From NCBI GenBank assembly GCA_016929795.1, contig JAFGIA010000231.1:23434-87433 (forward strand): a DNA stretch of 64,000 bases, given 5' to 3'. The translations under genes and the position numbers were made by a program. A model generated the notes under the pieces. It was given only the letters and a program-made list of their open reading frames with translations. It ran no database searches and had not been told where the DNA came from. Numbering within the stretch: the stretch's first letter is position 1; every line of letters starts with the position of its first letter. Of the stretch, positions 16,663-24,429 are shown in pieces. The DNA is from Anaerolineae bacterium. Lineage in GTDB: Bacteria > Chloroflexota > Anaerolineae > JAAYZQ01.

Positions 16663-18960
16663 TTATTCCGATTCGGGCTGCGGCTCTTTCCACGTTGTCC
16701 ATGGGCACGATGTCTCGTCGTCGGCGCGATAGTTGGCGCATCCCCAGAAGCGGCGGCCCTTGCGCGTCCGCCGCTCGATCACCGCGCCGCCGCACAGCGG
16801 GCACACCACGTCGGGCAGGGGGATGGGCTGTGTGTAGCGACATGTGGGCCAGCCACTGCAGCCGATGAACTTGCCATAGCGCCCCAGCCGGATGAGGAGC
16901 GGCTTGCCACACTCGGGGCAGAGCTCGCCTGTCGGCTCGGGCTCAAAGGTGACCTCGGGCATTTCCGCGCGCGCGACATCGACCCGGGCCGAGAAGGGTG
17001 CGTAGAAATGGCGGAGCATGGGCACCCACTCGACCTCGCCGGTGGCGATCGCGTCAAGCTTTTCTTCCATGTCGGCGGTAAAGCCGACGTCGAGCACGTC
17101 GGGAAAGAACTCGACGAGTAGATCGTTCACCGTAAAGCCCAGGGGGGTGGGCACGAGCCTTTTCTGCTCGCGCGCGATATAGTGGCGCGCCAGAAGTGTC
17201 TGGAGCGTCGGGGCATAGGTGCTTGGCCGGCCAATGCCATTCTCCTCCAACGCCCGGATCAGCGACGCATCGGTGTAACGCGGCGGCGGTTGGGTAAAAT
17301 GCTGGGCCGGGATCAGGCGCAGCAGCGCCAGCATCTCGCCCTGGGCCAGGCTCGGCAGATCTATCCCCTCACCCTCTTCCGTCTCGTCCTCTTCCTCGCG
17401 TCCTTCTTCGTACACAGCCAGGAAGCCCATGAACTTGATGACCGATCCGGTGGCGCGAAAGAGATAGGGTTTGGATGCTCCCCGTGGGCCGGCGACAATG
17501 TCGACCGACGTCTGATTGAGAATGGCGGGGGCCATTTGACTGGCGATAAATCGCTGCCAGATCAGGGTGTAGAGCCGGTATTCGTCCCGCGACAAATATT
17601 CCTTGAGAGATTCTGGGGCGCGGCTGACACCGGTGGGACGGATCGCCTCGTGCGCCTCCTGGGCGCCCTTGGCGCGCGACTTGTACACGGGCGGCTTTTC
17701 AGGCAGGTAGCCGGGGCCATAGCGCTCGCGGATGACGGTGCGCGCCTCTTCCTGGGCAGAGGTGGCGACGTTGAGCGAGTCGGTGCGCATGTAGGTGATC
17801 AGGCCGGTGCGTTCGCCGCCCCCCACGTCCTTGCCCTCGTACAGCGCCTGGGCAATCGCCATCGTCTTGCCAGCGGAAAAGCGCAGTTTGCGGCTGGCCT
17901 CTTGCTGCATGGTGCTCGTCATAAAGGGGGGCGCTGGGTTGCGCCTGCGCTCGCGGCGGGTGACCGCTTCGACGATGTATTCGGCGCCCTCCAGGTCGTC
18001 GACAACCGCCTGGGCGTCGGCCTGGTTCTTCAGGTCGGGATCCTCACCCCGGATCTTGAATAGGCGTGCAGTGAAGGGGCGCGCGTCCCCCCGTATGCCA
18101 GGGGCCTTGTCCTGAATGTCCTGCGCCAGCTTTTGCAGCTCCGCCTCGATCGTCCAATATTCGACTGGCACGAACGCCTCGATCTCGCGCTCGCGCTCGC
18201 AGATCAGGCGCAGTGTCACCGACTGGACGCGCCCGGCCGACAGGCCGCGGCGACCCAGCTTGTCGCGGAGGAGCGGGCTGAGTGTAAAGCCGACGACGCG
18301 GTCCAGGATGCGCCGGGCCTGCTGCGAGTCGACACGCAGCTCGTCGATCGGGCGCGGATGGCCAAACGCATGCGCCACTGCCTGCTGGGTGATCTCGTGG
18401 AACTCGACACGGTGGACCGGGATGCCGCGCAGCTCGCGCATCAACGCCGCCTTCAGGTGCCAGGCGATCGCCTCTCCTTCGCGGTCGGGGTCGGTGGCGA
18501 GATATACCTCGGACGCCTTGCTGGCCTCGTGGCGCAGCTTGTCGACGACCTCCTTTTTCTTGACCGGGATGACGTAGCGCGGCTGAAAATCGTGCTCGAT
18601 GTCGACGCCCATCCGGTTCGAGGGCAGGTCGCGGATGTGGCCCACCGACGCCTCGACGCTGTATCCGCGGCCAAGAAAGCGGCCGACGGTGCGTGCCTTG
18701 GCGGGCGACTCGACGATGACCATCCTGGGGCCGTGGGCCTTGCGCTCCTGGGTTGCCCTTGTTTCCACCGTGTGCCTGGCAGGGTCGAGTTCCTCGTGGG
18801 CCGGCGTGGCGCCAAAGCGCACGATCTTGGTTCCACACTCGGGACACGTGCCCTGCGTTGCCGGGCGGTGGCTGGCGCCGAGAAAGACGGCCTGGGCGCC
18901 CGAAATTGGCCGCTTTTCTCGGCATTTGACGCAGTAGCCTACCATGTGCTCGTCGGCCAT
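16663..18960 (-). CDS. topA: DNA topoisomerase I with extra N-terminal zinc ribbon
   Basis: 765-residue type IA topoisomerase that relaxes negative supercoils. Residues 1-~50 ('YCVKCREKRPI', 'GTCPECGTKIVRF') form a DUF5679-like zinc ribbon fused in front. The Toprim domain starts at about residue 80 ('MVIVESPAKARTVGRFL') with acidic triad 'ATDPDREGEAIAWHL'; the catalytic Tyr lies in 'GLITYMRTDS'. Two C-terminal zinc fingers end the protein (CPECGK...CSGWPTC and CPLCGG...CANY...). It starts three bases after the manC stop and is co-translated. The N-terminal ribbon is unusual among well-studied TopA proteins; its job is unknown. Confidence 0.95.
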   Translation of the reverse strand: MADEHMVGYCVKCREKRPISGAQAVFLGASHRPATQGTCPECGTKIVRFGATPAHEELDPARHTVETRATQERKAHGPRMVIVESPAKARTVGRFLGRGYSVEASVGHIRDLPSNRMGVDIEHDFQPRYVIPVKKKEVVDKLRHEASKASEVYLATDPDREGEAIAWHLKAALMRELRGIPVHRVEFHEITQQAVAHAFGHPRPIDELRVDSQQARRILDRVVGFTLSPLLRDKLGRRGLSAGRVQSVTLRLICEREREIEAFVPVEYWTIEAELQKLAQDIQDKAPGIRGDARPFTARLFKIRGEDPDLKNQADAQAVVDDLEGAEYIVEAVTRRERRRNPAPPFMTSTMQQEASRKLRFSAGKTMAIAQALYEGKDVGGGERTGLITYMRTDSLNVATSAQEEARTVIRERYGPGYLPEKPPVYKSRAKGAQEAHEAIRPTGVSRAPESLKEYLSRDEYRLYTLIWQRFIASQMAPAILNQTSVDIVAGPRGASKPYLFRATGSVIKFMGFLAVYEEGREEEDETEEGEGIDLPSLAQGEMLALLRLIPAQHFTQPPPRYTDASLIRALEENGIGRPSTYAPTLQTLLARHYIAREQKRLVPTPLGFTVNDLLVEFFPDVLDVGFTADMEEKLDAIATGEVEWVPMLRHFYAPFSARVDVARAEMPEVTFEPEPTGELCPECGKPLLIRLGRYGKFIGCSGWPTCRYTQPIPLPDVVCPLCGGAVIERRTRKGRRFWGCANYRADDETSCPWTTWKEPQPESE

Positions 18961-18963
18961 GTT

Positions 18964-20064
18964 TTACAGGTACTTGTCGATGCCGCGCGACTCGATCGCT
19001 TTGACCACGTCGCGCACATCCTGTGCATGCTTCTTGGGGCAGACGAGAACGGCATCGTGCGTGACGACGACGATAAAGCCGTCGAGGCCGATGGTGGCGA
19101 CCAGTCGACCGTCGCCGGCGTACACGTAGGTATCCGACGTGTCGATCAGGACGGCCTCACCGCCACCCCGCGTCGCATTGCCGCCGGCGCCAGCGGGCAA
19201 AAGGGCCGACAAGGTGGCCCAATTGCCCACGTCGTCCCACCCGATATCGACAGGCACCGTGGCGACCCGTGCCGCGCTCTCCATGACGCCATAGTCGATG
19301 GAGGTGCGTGGCACCCTCTGCCACGCGGCCGCCAGCGTCTCGGCGCGGCGTGGCGTATCCCAGGCGTGCGCCAGGGTCACCAGCTCGTCGTGCAGGGCCG
19401 GCATCTGGCGCGCGATTTCACGCAGGATGGTGTCGGCTTGCCAGACAAAGATGCCGCCGTTCCAGTAATAGTCGCCGCTCGCGACGAACCGTTCGGCGGT
19501 GGCGGCATCGGGCTTTTCCGTAAAACGTACGACGCGATAGATGGGGATGCTGTCCGCGCGGCCATCGCCGGTATCGAGCAGCTCGCCGCGCTGGATGTAG
19601 CCATAGCCCGTGTGCGCGTGGTCGGGGGTGATCCCGAGCGTGACCAGGTAATCATCCCTGGCAACGCGCGCGGCTGCCGAAATGGCGGCGCGAAAGCCGG
19701 CGCCGTCGGCGATGCGGTGATCGGCCGGAAAGACGGCCATCAGGCCGTGTGGGTTGCGCTCGCGTACGGCGACGGTGGCGAGGCCGATAGCCGGTGCGGT
19801 GTTGCGCGGTCCTGGCTCGCACAGCACGTTCTCTGCTGGCAGGCCTGGCACCTGCTCCCTTACAGTGGTAGCATGATCGTCGCCGACGACGACCAATACA
19901 CGCTCCATCGGCACGAGGGGCTCAATTCGATCGACGGTCTCTTGCAGCATCGTGCGCTCGCCGATGAGGTCGAGGAACTGCTTGGGCGTGGCCCCGCGGC
20001 TGCGTGGCCAGAGCCGCGAGCCAATGCCACCGGCCATGATCACTGCATACAGGTCTTTAGTCAA
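18964..20064 (-). CDS. manC: Mannose-1-phosphate guanylyltransferase
   Basis: 366 residues, a single nucleotidyltransferase domain that makes GDP-mannose from GTP and mannose-1-phosphate for glycans. Seen: 'YAVIMAGGIGSRLWPRSR' with the GTP-binding pyrophosphorylase loop, 'TPKQFLDL', 'EPGPRNTAPAIGLA', 'FPADHRI' and 'EKPD'. The start is taken as TTG at 20064 (Met-Thr-Lys-Asp-Leu-Tyr) with GGGAGG five bases upstream; an ATG nine codons earlier is possible but lacks a site. The usual phosphomannose isomerase domain of the fused enzymes is absent. Sits between dprA and topA in the operon. Confidence 0.9.
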   Translation of the reverse strand: MTKDLYAVIMAGGIGSRLWPRSRGATPKQFLDLIGERTMLQETVDRIEPLVPMERVLVVVGDDHATTVREQVPGLPAENVLCEPGPRNTAPAIGLATVAVRERNPHGLMAVFPADHRIADGAGFRAAISAAARVARDDYLVTLGITPDHAHTGYGYIQRGELLDTGDGRADSIPIYRVVRFTEKPDAATAERFVASGDYYWNGGIFVWQADTILREIARQMPALHDELVTLAHAWDTPRRAETLAAAWQRVPRTSIDYGVMESAARVATVPVDIGWDDVGNWATLSALLPAGAGGNATRGGGEAVLIDTSDTYVYAGDGRLVATIGLDGFIVVVTHDAVLVCPKKHAQDVRDVVKAIESRGIDKYL

Positions 20065-20103
20065 GATCGCCTCCCGTAGGGATCGAGTCATGGATGGAGG
20101 GGG

Positions 20104-21282
20104 TCAGTCGATGGTATAGTCAACACCGCCCTCGCGGGCAATTACGTAGCTCATGCCACCCACCTGGCGGACCATGCCTTTTAGCTCCATCAGGGCGAGG
20201 GTGCTTGTAACCTCGGCGATGGGCAGGCTAACCGAGCGGCCGAGGGCGTCGACGTGCACGGGATCGGCCGACAGGTGCTCGAGCAAAAGCGCTTCGGTGG
20301 GGTTCTCGGGCAGGACGGTGCGCGCCTTGGCCTGCTCGCTGACCATGGTCAGGTTCAGCTCCTCAAGGATGTCGGTCACGTTGCGCACCAGCTTGGCGCC
20401 CTGCTGGATCAGATTGTTGGTGCCCTCGCTCGTGCGGGCAAAGATGGGACCGGGCACGGCGAATACTTCGCGCCCCTGCTCGGCACCAAAGTCGGCCGTG
20501 ATCAATGCACCACTCGACGCACCTGCCTCCACCACGACGGTGCCCAGGCTCAGGCCGCTGACGATCCGGTTACGCGGTGGAAAGTTGTGTGCTTCGGGCT
20601 GGGTACTGAGGGGGTACTCACTCACAAGTGCGCCCACTCCTGGGGTGCCAGGGTCCGCCCCAGAGATACTGGGGTCCGCCCCGGGGATACCAGGGTCCGC
20701 CCCCACGATCCGGTGGGCGAGGCGGCGGTTTTCGGCGGGGTAAATAATGTCGAGCCCCGAGCCGAGGACGGCGATGGTGCGCCCACCTGCCTCCAATGCG
20801 CCCAGGTGCGCCACCGTGTCGATGCCGCGTGCCAGGCCACTGACCACCGTCACACCTGCTTTGGCCAACCCGGCCGAGAGGAAGCGCGCTACTTCCTTGC
20901 CATACGCCGAGGCGCGCCGCGTGCCGACGACCGCCACTGCCCACTCGTCTCGCTCTTGCAGGGTGCCTCGCACATAGAGCACGGGCGGGGCATTGTATAC
21001 GTGGCGCAAGTTTGCAGGGTACTCGGGCTCGTCCCAGATGAGTACGTGCACCCCTGCGTGCTCCAGCCGCGCCAGCTCGGCCTCGAGGTCGAGCTGCTCG
21101 CGTGCCTTGAGCAGGTTGGCCAATGACCGGCGGTCGAGGCCGGCTTGCTGCAGGCTGAAGGCCGGTGCCGACCAGGCAGTCGCCACATCGCCAAAGTAGT
21201 CGAGCAAGGTGCGCAGCCTGGTAGCACCGATGCCCGAAACCCTGCTAAAGCCAACCCAGTAGCCCAGATCGTCCCTGGCCAT
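20104..21282 (-). CDS. dprA: DNA-processing protein DprA
   Basis: 392 residues. DprA loads RecA on incoming single-stranded DNA during natural transformation. An N-terminal helix-hairpin-helix-like region ('LGYWVGFSRVSGIGATRLR') precedes the Rossmann fold with 'VAVVGTRRASAYG', 'SGLARGIDTVAHLGAL', 'VLGSGLDIIYPAENRRLAHRI' and 'GTVVVEAGASSGALITADFG'. A C-terminal winged-helix-like domain follows. ATG 21282 has GGAGAGGCT upstream. Oddity: three tandem 7-residue repeats (GADPGIP, GADPSIS, GADPGTP) are inserted between 'LAHRIV' and 'GALVSEYPL', encoded by 21-bp DNA repeats. Confidence 0.93.
   Translation of the reverse strand: MARDDLGYWVGFSRVSGIGATRLRTLLDYFGDVATAWSAPAFSLQQAGLDRRSLANLLKAREQLDLEAELARLEHAGVHVLIWDEPEYPANLRHVYNAPPVLYVRGTLQERDEWAVAVVGTRRASAYGKEVARFLSAGLAKAGVTVVSGLARGIDTVAHLGALEAGGRTIAVLGSGLDIIYPAENRRLAHRIVGADPGIPGADPSISGADPGTPGVGALVSEYPLSTQPEAHNFPPRNRIVSGLSLGTVVVEAGASSGALITADFGAEQGREVFAVPGPIFARTSEGTNNLIQQGAKLVRNVTDILEELNLTMVSEQAKARTVLPENPTEALLLEHLSADPVHVDALGRSVSLPIAEVTSTLALMELKGMVRQVGGMSYVIAREGGVDYTID
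20651..20713. repeat. Three tandem 21-bp repeats in frame within dprA
   Basis: Units at 20651, 20672 and 20693 share GGGTCCGCCCC followed by a variable AGAGATACTG/GGGGATACCA/CACGATCCGG. Each adds seven codons in frame. A degenerate flank continues left to about 20636. A related copy lies in rimM at 21911-21942. Confidence 0.8.
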
Positions 21283-21340
21283 AGCCTCTCCTCTAGACAG
21301 CCATGACAGTGGCACATTCCCGATGGCGATGGGACGCCCG

Positions 21341-21991
21341 CTAAATCAGCCCTTCCATCAGATCTACCACGATGCGTCCGGCTTCCAGGTCGATCGAGCG
21401 CACTACCGAGTCGATAGCGGGGATGAGCATCTCGGAGCCGCCATCCGTCTGGACTATGTACACTTCATTGGCCCCGGTGTACAGGATCTCGACTACCGAG
21501 CCGAGCTGCTCGCCGCCACTCGTCCACACTTCCAGGTCGACGATCTGGTGCTCATAGTACTCGTCGTCCTTGAGCGGTGCAGTTTCTTCTATTGGGATCT
21601 GTACCAGTTGGCCGCGCATCGTCTCGGCACAGGTACGATCGTCACACCCCCCGAGCTTTAGAAGAGCGCGCCCTTTGTGCAGGCGATAGCCTTCTAGCGG
21701 CCATGGAATAGGCTCCTGGTCCATGACACCGATCAGAACGTGGCGTAGCGTCTGAAAGCAATCCGGATCGTCGGTGAGAAGATCGACCTTGATCTCGCCG
21801 CGGATACCGTGGACACCGATCACCTGGCCCACTGCTAAAAAACGAGGCTCAGAGGTCTCTGTGCTCGCCTCTGAGCCTCGTTCGTAATCTGTTTCCGGTG
21901 CCTGCCTCGAGGATACTGGGGTTCGCCCCCGTGATATCGAGGTTGGACCGGTTGACTGTTTCTCGGCTAACGGTTTGTCAGCCGCTGGCAC
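21341..21991 (-). CDS. rimM: Ribosome maturation factor RimM
   Basis: 216 residues; binds S19 and helps mature the 30S head. The RimM core starts at about residue 51 ('FLAVGQVIGVHGIRGEIKV') and continues through the PRC-barrel ('DDEYYEHQIVDLEVWTSGG', 'IPAIDSVVRSIDLEAGRIVV'). The start is GTG at 21991, overlapping the khpA stop (TAGTG) and preceded by CTGGAG. No start codon exists between it and the core except a GTG inside the core. This gives a ~50-residue extension coded by a repeat (21911-21942) and a terminator-like hairpin (21837-21882). The usual partners trmD and rplS do not follow; dprA does. Confidence 0.9.
   Translation of the reverse strand: MPAADKPLAEKQSTGPTSISRGRTPVSSRQAPETDYERGSEASTETSEPRFLAVGQVIGVHGIRGEIKVDLLTDDPDCFQTLRHVLIGVMDQEPIPWPLEGYRLHKGRALLKLGGCDDRTCAETMRGQLVQIPIEETAPLKDDEYYEHQIVDLEVWTSGGEQLGSVVEILYTGANEVYIVQTDGGSEMLIPAIDSVVRSIDLEAGRIVVDLMEGLI
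21837..21882 (-). terminator. Terminator-like hairpin inside the rimM coding region
   Basis: Perfect 15-bp arms AACGAGGCTCAGAGG (21841-21855) and its complement (21868-21882), 12-nt loop. On the minus strand the stem is followed by TTTTTT. It covers codons 37-51 of rimM, just before the conserved core, and may act as a translation-dependent attenuator. Confidence 0.65.
21911..21942. repeat. Copy of the dprA-type repeat in the rimM 5' coding extension
   Basis: GATACTGGGGTTCGCCCCCG with following TGATATCGAGG resembles the GATACTGGGGTCCGCCCCGG unit at 20666-20692. In frame it encodes Thr-Ser-Ile-Ser-Arg-Gly-Arg-Thr-Pro-Val-Ser-Ser. Confidence 0.65.
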
Positions 21992-22224
21992 TAAACGATC
22001 TCCAGAGTAACACGCCGGCCCTGGCGCGCAGCAGCGGCGCGCAGAAGCGTCCGCATGGCGTTGGCCACACGTCCCTGCTTACCGATGACGCGGCCCATAT
22101 CGTCGGGAGACACGCGCAGTTCGTAGATGGTTGCGCTCGTCCCTTCGATCTCTTCGACGTACACCTGGTCGGGATCATCGACCAGTGCTTTAGCCATGTA
22201 CTCGATCAATTCCTTCAGGTTCAT
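21991..22224 (-). CDS. khpA: KH-domain RNA-binding protein KhpA
   Basis: 77 residues, a single KH domain with the GXXG loop in 'MGRVIGKQGRVANAMRTLL'. Length and position between rpsP and rimM match KhpA (YlqC) of other bacteria, an RNA chaperone-like protein that can pair with KhpB and affects cell division and translation. ATG at 22224 with GAGAGGCAAAAC upstream. Its TAG overlaps the rimM GTG by one base, indicating translational coupling. A 107-base gap separates it from rpsP. Confidence 0.93.
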   Translation of the reverse strand: MNLKELIEYMAKALVDDPDQVYVEEIEGTSATIYELRVSPDDMGRVIGKQGRVANAMRTLLRAAAARQGRRVTLEIV

Positions 22225-22331
22225 GTTTTGCCTCTCTTTCTAGTCTCGTTTCAGGTTAGACCGGTCCCAAGCTATCCGATGTCGTAGAGTGAATCTCAGG
22301 ACGTTTCTGTTTCTTCGGTCTCTGTCTCGCC

Positions 22332-22928
22332 CTAGTCGTCGTCCTCTTCGTCGTCCTCTTCGTCGTCCTCGTCCTCTTCGTCGTCCTCGTCGTAGTCCTC
22401 GTCCTCTTCGTAGTCCTCTTCGTCGAGTTCTACCGGGATGGCTTCTTCTTCCAACTCGGCAACGTCGACTGTCACTTCCTCGGCCTCGGCAGCCAGAGTG
22501 ATAGCGCCTGGTTCGGCGGGCATCTGCTCTTCAGCAGGTGCCGGTTCTTCTGGTTCGGCTTCTTCCCGGCCCAGGAACGCGGGCTCCAGTATCGCGGCAG
22601 CGCCTGCTTCCTCTTCGACCTGGGCCTGGCGGAACTCGGCCGCCAGCTCCTGGATCGACACTTCTCCCTTGCGCACCGCGCCCACCTGTGCCATGATGTT
22701 CTCGCGGTCGAGCAACCGCTTGACAGCAGCGCTCGGCTGGGCGCCAACACTCAGCCAGTAGAGAGCGCGCGCGGCGTCAATCTCTACCGTCGGCGGGTCT
22801 GTGCGCGGATTGTAGTGTCCAATCGTCTCGATAAATCTCCCGTCGCGCGGTGCCTTGGAATCGGTGACCACCACGCGATAGTGTGGTTGCTTCTTCGCGC
22901 CGGTGCGGCGCAGTCGAATTTTTACCAT
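22332..22928 (-). CDS. rpsP: 30S ribosomal protein S16 with long acidic tail
   Basis: 198 residues, about twice the usual S16. Residues 1-~85 are the S16 domain ('[20 protein letters not shown]', '[20 protein letters not shown]', '[14 protein letters not shown]'). Then comes a Glu/Ala/Pro-rich spacer and a final ~40 residues almost entirely Asp and Glu, coded by GAA/GAC/GAG triplet runs. The core packs 16S rRNA in the 30S body; the tail would be solvent-exposed and its function is unknown. Operon member downstream of ffh, with AGGAGGGAATAAAAT-like site before the ATG. Confidence 0.92.
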   Translation of the reverse strand: MVKIRLRRTGAKKQPHYRVVVTDSKAPRDGRFIETIGHYNPRTDPPTVEIDAARALYWLSVGAQPSAAVKRLLDRENIMAQVGAVRKGEVSIQELAAEFRQAQVEEEAGAAAILEPAFLGREEAEPEEPAPAEEQMPAEPGAITLAAEAEEVTVDVAELEEEAIPVELDEEDYEEDEDYDEDDEEDEDDEEDDEEDDD

Positions 22929-22992
22929 ATTTTATTCCCTACCTCCTTCTCGTCTGGCTCGTCGTGATGTTGTAGTCAATGCAGGACAGGCC

Positions 22993-24339
22993 CTACTTCA
23001 TGCCACCCAGCATACCCATCAGACCGCGCATACCACGGCCCCGCTTGCCGCCGCCAGTTAGTTGCTTCATCATCTTTTGCATCTGGCGGAATTGAGTGAG
23101 CAGGTCGTTGATCTCGGTCACCGTCGTGCCCGAGCCGCGTGCGATGCGGCGCTTGCGGCTGGCGTTGATGATGCGCGGATTGCGGCGCTCCTCAATCGTC
23201 ATCGAGTTGATCACCGCCTCGATTACTTTCATCTGCTGATCGGTCACGTCTGGCGAGAGATCGCTCGTCAACTGCGACATGCCCGGGATCATGTCCAATA
23301 ACTGGCCGATCGGCCCCATCTTTTTGATCTGCTGGAGCTGATCGCGAAAGTCTTCCAGGTTGAATTCGCCCTTTACCAGGCGCTGGCCCATCTTTATCGC
23401 CTGGTCCTGGTCCATCACTTCCTGTGCCTTTTCAATGGCAGTCAGGACGTCACCCATGCCCAGGATGCGTCCCGCCAGGCGATCGGGATGGAACACTTCC
23501 AGTGCGTCTGGCTTTTCACCGGTGCCCAGGAACTTGATGGGCACGCCTGTCACCGACCGCACCGAGATGGCGGCACCGCCACGGGCGTCACCATCTACCT
23601 TGGTCAGGATCAAGCCTGTGATGCCGACTCGCTTGTTGAACTCGTCGGCGACACGCACAGCATCCTGGCCTGTCATCGAGTCGACGACCAAGAGCACTTC
23701 CTGTGGCGTCGTTTTGGCCTTAATCTGCTCCAGCTCGTGCATCATCTGGTCATTGATGTGCAGGCGCCCTGCCGTGTCCATGATGACGACGGTGTAGGCC
23801 GCCTCGCGTGCGCGCTTGAGCGCGTTGGTGCAGATCGACGGCGGTGGCACCTTGGTGCCCTCGGAGTGGACTGGAATGTCGAGCTGCTTGCCCAGGATTT
23901 CGAGCTGGGTGACCGCCGCAGGGCGATAGGTGTCGGCGGCGACCATCAGCGGGCGCTGGCCATTCTTGCGCAAATTCAGCGCCAGCTTGGCCGCCATGGT
24001 CGTCTTGCCCGAGCCCTGCAGGCCGACGAGCATTACCACGTGGGGCGCGGGGCCCGACAGGTTGAGGTGATCGGCGGCGCCGAGTGTGGCGATCAGCTCT
24101 TCGTGCACGATCTTGACCACCTGCTGCGCCGGTGTCAGGCTGCGCATCACCTCGGCCCCGACGGCCCGCTCGCGCACCCGGGCGATCAGGTCCTTGACGA
24201 CCTTGAAGTTGACGTCCGCTTCGAGCAGCGCGAGGCGCACCTCGCGCATCGCGGCGTCGACGTCGGCTTCCGTCAGCTTGCCGCGGTTCGAGAGCTTGTC
24301 AAATACGCCCTGTAGTTTGTCCGACAGATTCTCAAACAC
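22993..24339 (-). CDS. ffh: Signal recognition particle protein Ffh (SRP54)
   Basis: 448-residue GTPase of the signal recognition particle, which targets nascent membrane proteins. N domain at 1-~90 ('MFENLSDKLQGVFDKL'); G domain with G1 GLQGSGKT, 'DTAGRLHIN', 'TKVDGDARGG', 'GTGEKPDALEVF'; C-terminal M domain with Met-rich segments and RNA-binding 'RRIARGSGTTVTEINDLL', ending 'MRGLMGMLGGMK'. First gene of the long minus-strand operon behind a clear promoter. No SRP RNA gene was recognised in the window. Confidence 0.97.
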   Translation of the reverse strand: MFENLSDKLQGVFDKLSNRGKLTEADVDAAMREVRLALLEADVNFKVVKDLIARVRERAVGAEVMRSLTPAQQVVKIVHEELIATLGAADHLNLSGPAPHVVMLVGLQGSGKTTMAAKLALNLRKNGQRPLMVAADTYRPAAVTQLEILGKQLDIPVHSEGTKVPPPSICTNALKRAREAAYTVVIMDTAGRLHINDQMMHELEQIKAKTTPQEVLLVVDSMTGQDAVRVADEFNKRVGITGLILTKVDGDARGGAAISVRSVTGVPIKFLGTGEKPDALEVFHPDRLAGRILGMGDVLTAIEKAQEVMDQDQAIKMGQRLVKGEFNLEDFRDQLQQIKKMGPIGQLLDMIPGMSQLTSDLSPDVTDQQMKVIEAVINSMTIEERRNPRIINASRKRRIARGSGTTVTEINDLLTQFRQMQKMMKQLTGGGKRGRGMRGLMGMLGGMK

Positions 24340-24398
24340 ATCCAGTCCTTACGGCCATGTGTGCTTGTATGCAACAAGTGCACAAGCATCGAATATTT

Positions 24399-24427
24399 AT
24401 TGTACGCGAATCGAACGATTTCGTCAA
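24399..24427 (-). promoter_or_regulatory. Sigma-70-like promoter of the ffh operon
   Basis: Minus strand TTGACG (24422-24427), 17-bp spacer, TACAAT (24399-24404). The -35 abuts the fmt stop codon. The ~50-base leader contains a 7-bp stem (TGCTTGT/ACAAGCA). Confidence 0.75.
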
Positions 24428-24429
24428 GC

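Noticed and set aside
18133..20079. 648-codon plus-strand frame opposite topA and manC
   Set aside because: Spans two well-supported minus-strand genes and has no protein-like features.
20651..20713. CRISPR-like tandem repeats in dprA
   Set aside because: Direct 21-bp tandem without spacers, in frame within a conserved gene.
24340..24398. Possible SRP RNA upstream of ffh
   Set aside because: Only a short leader hairpin; no GGAA tetraloop helix-8 pattern of SRP RNA was found.
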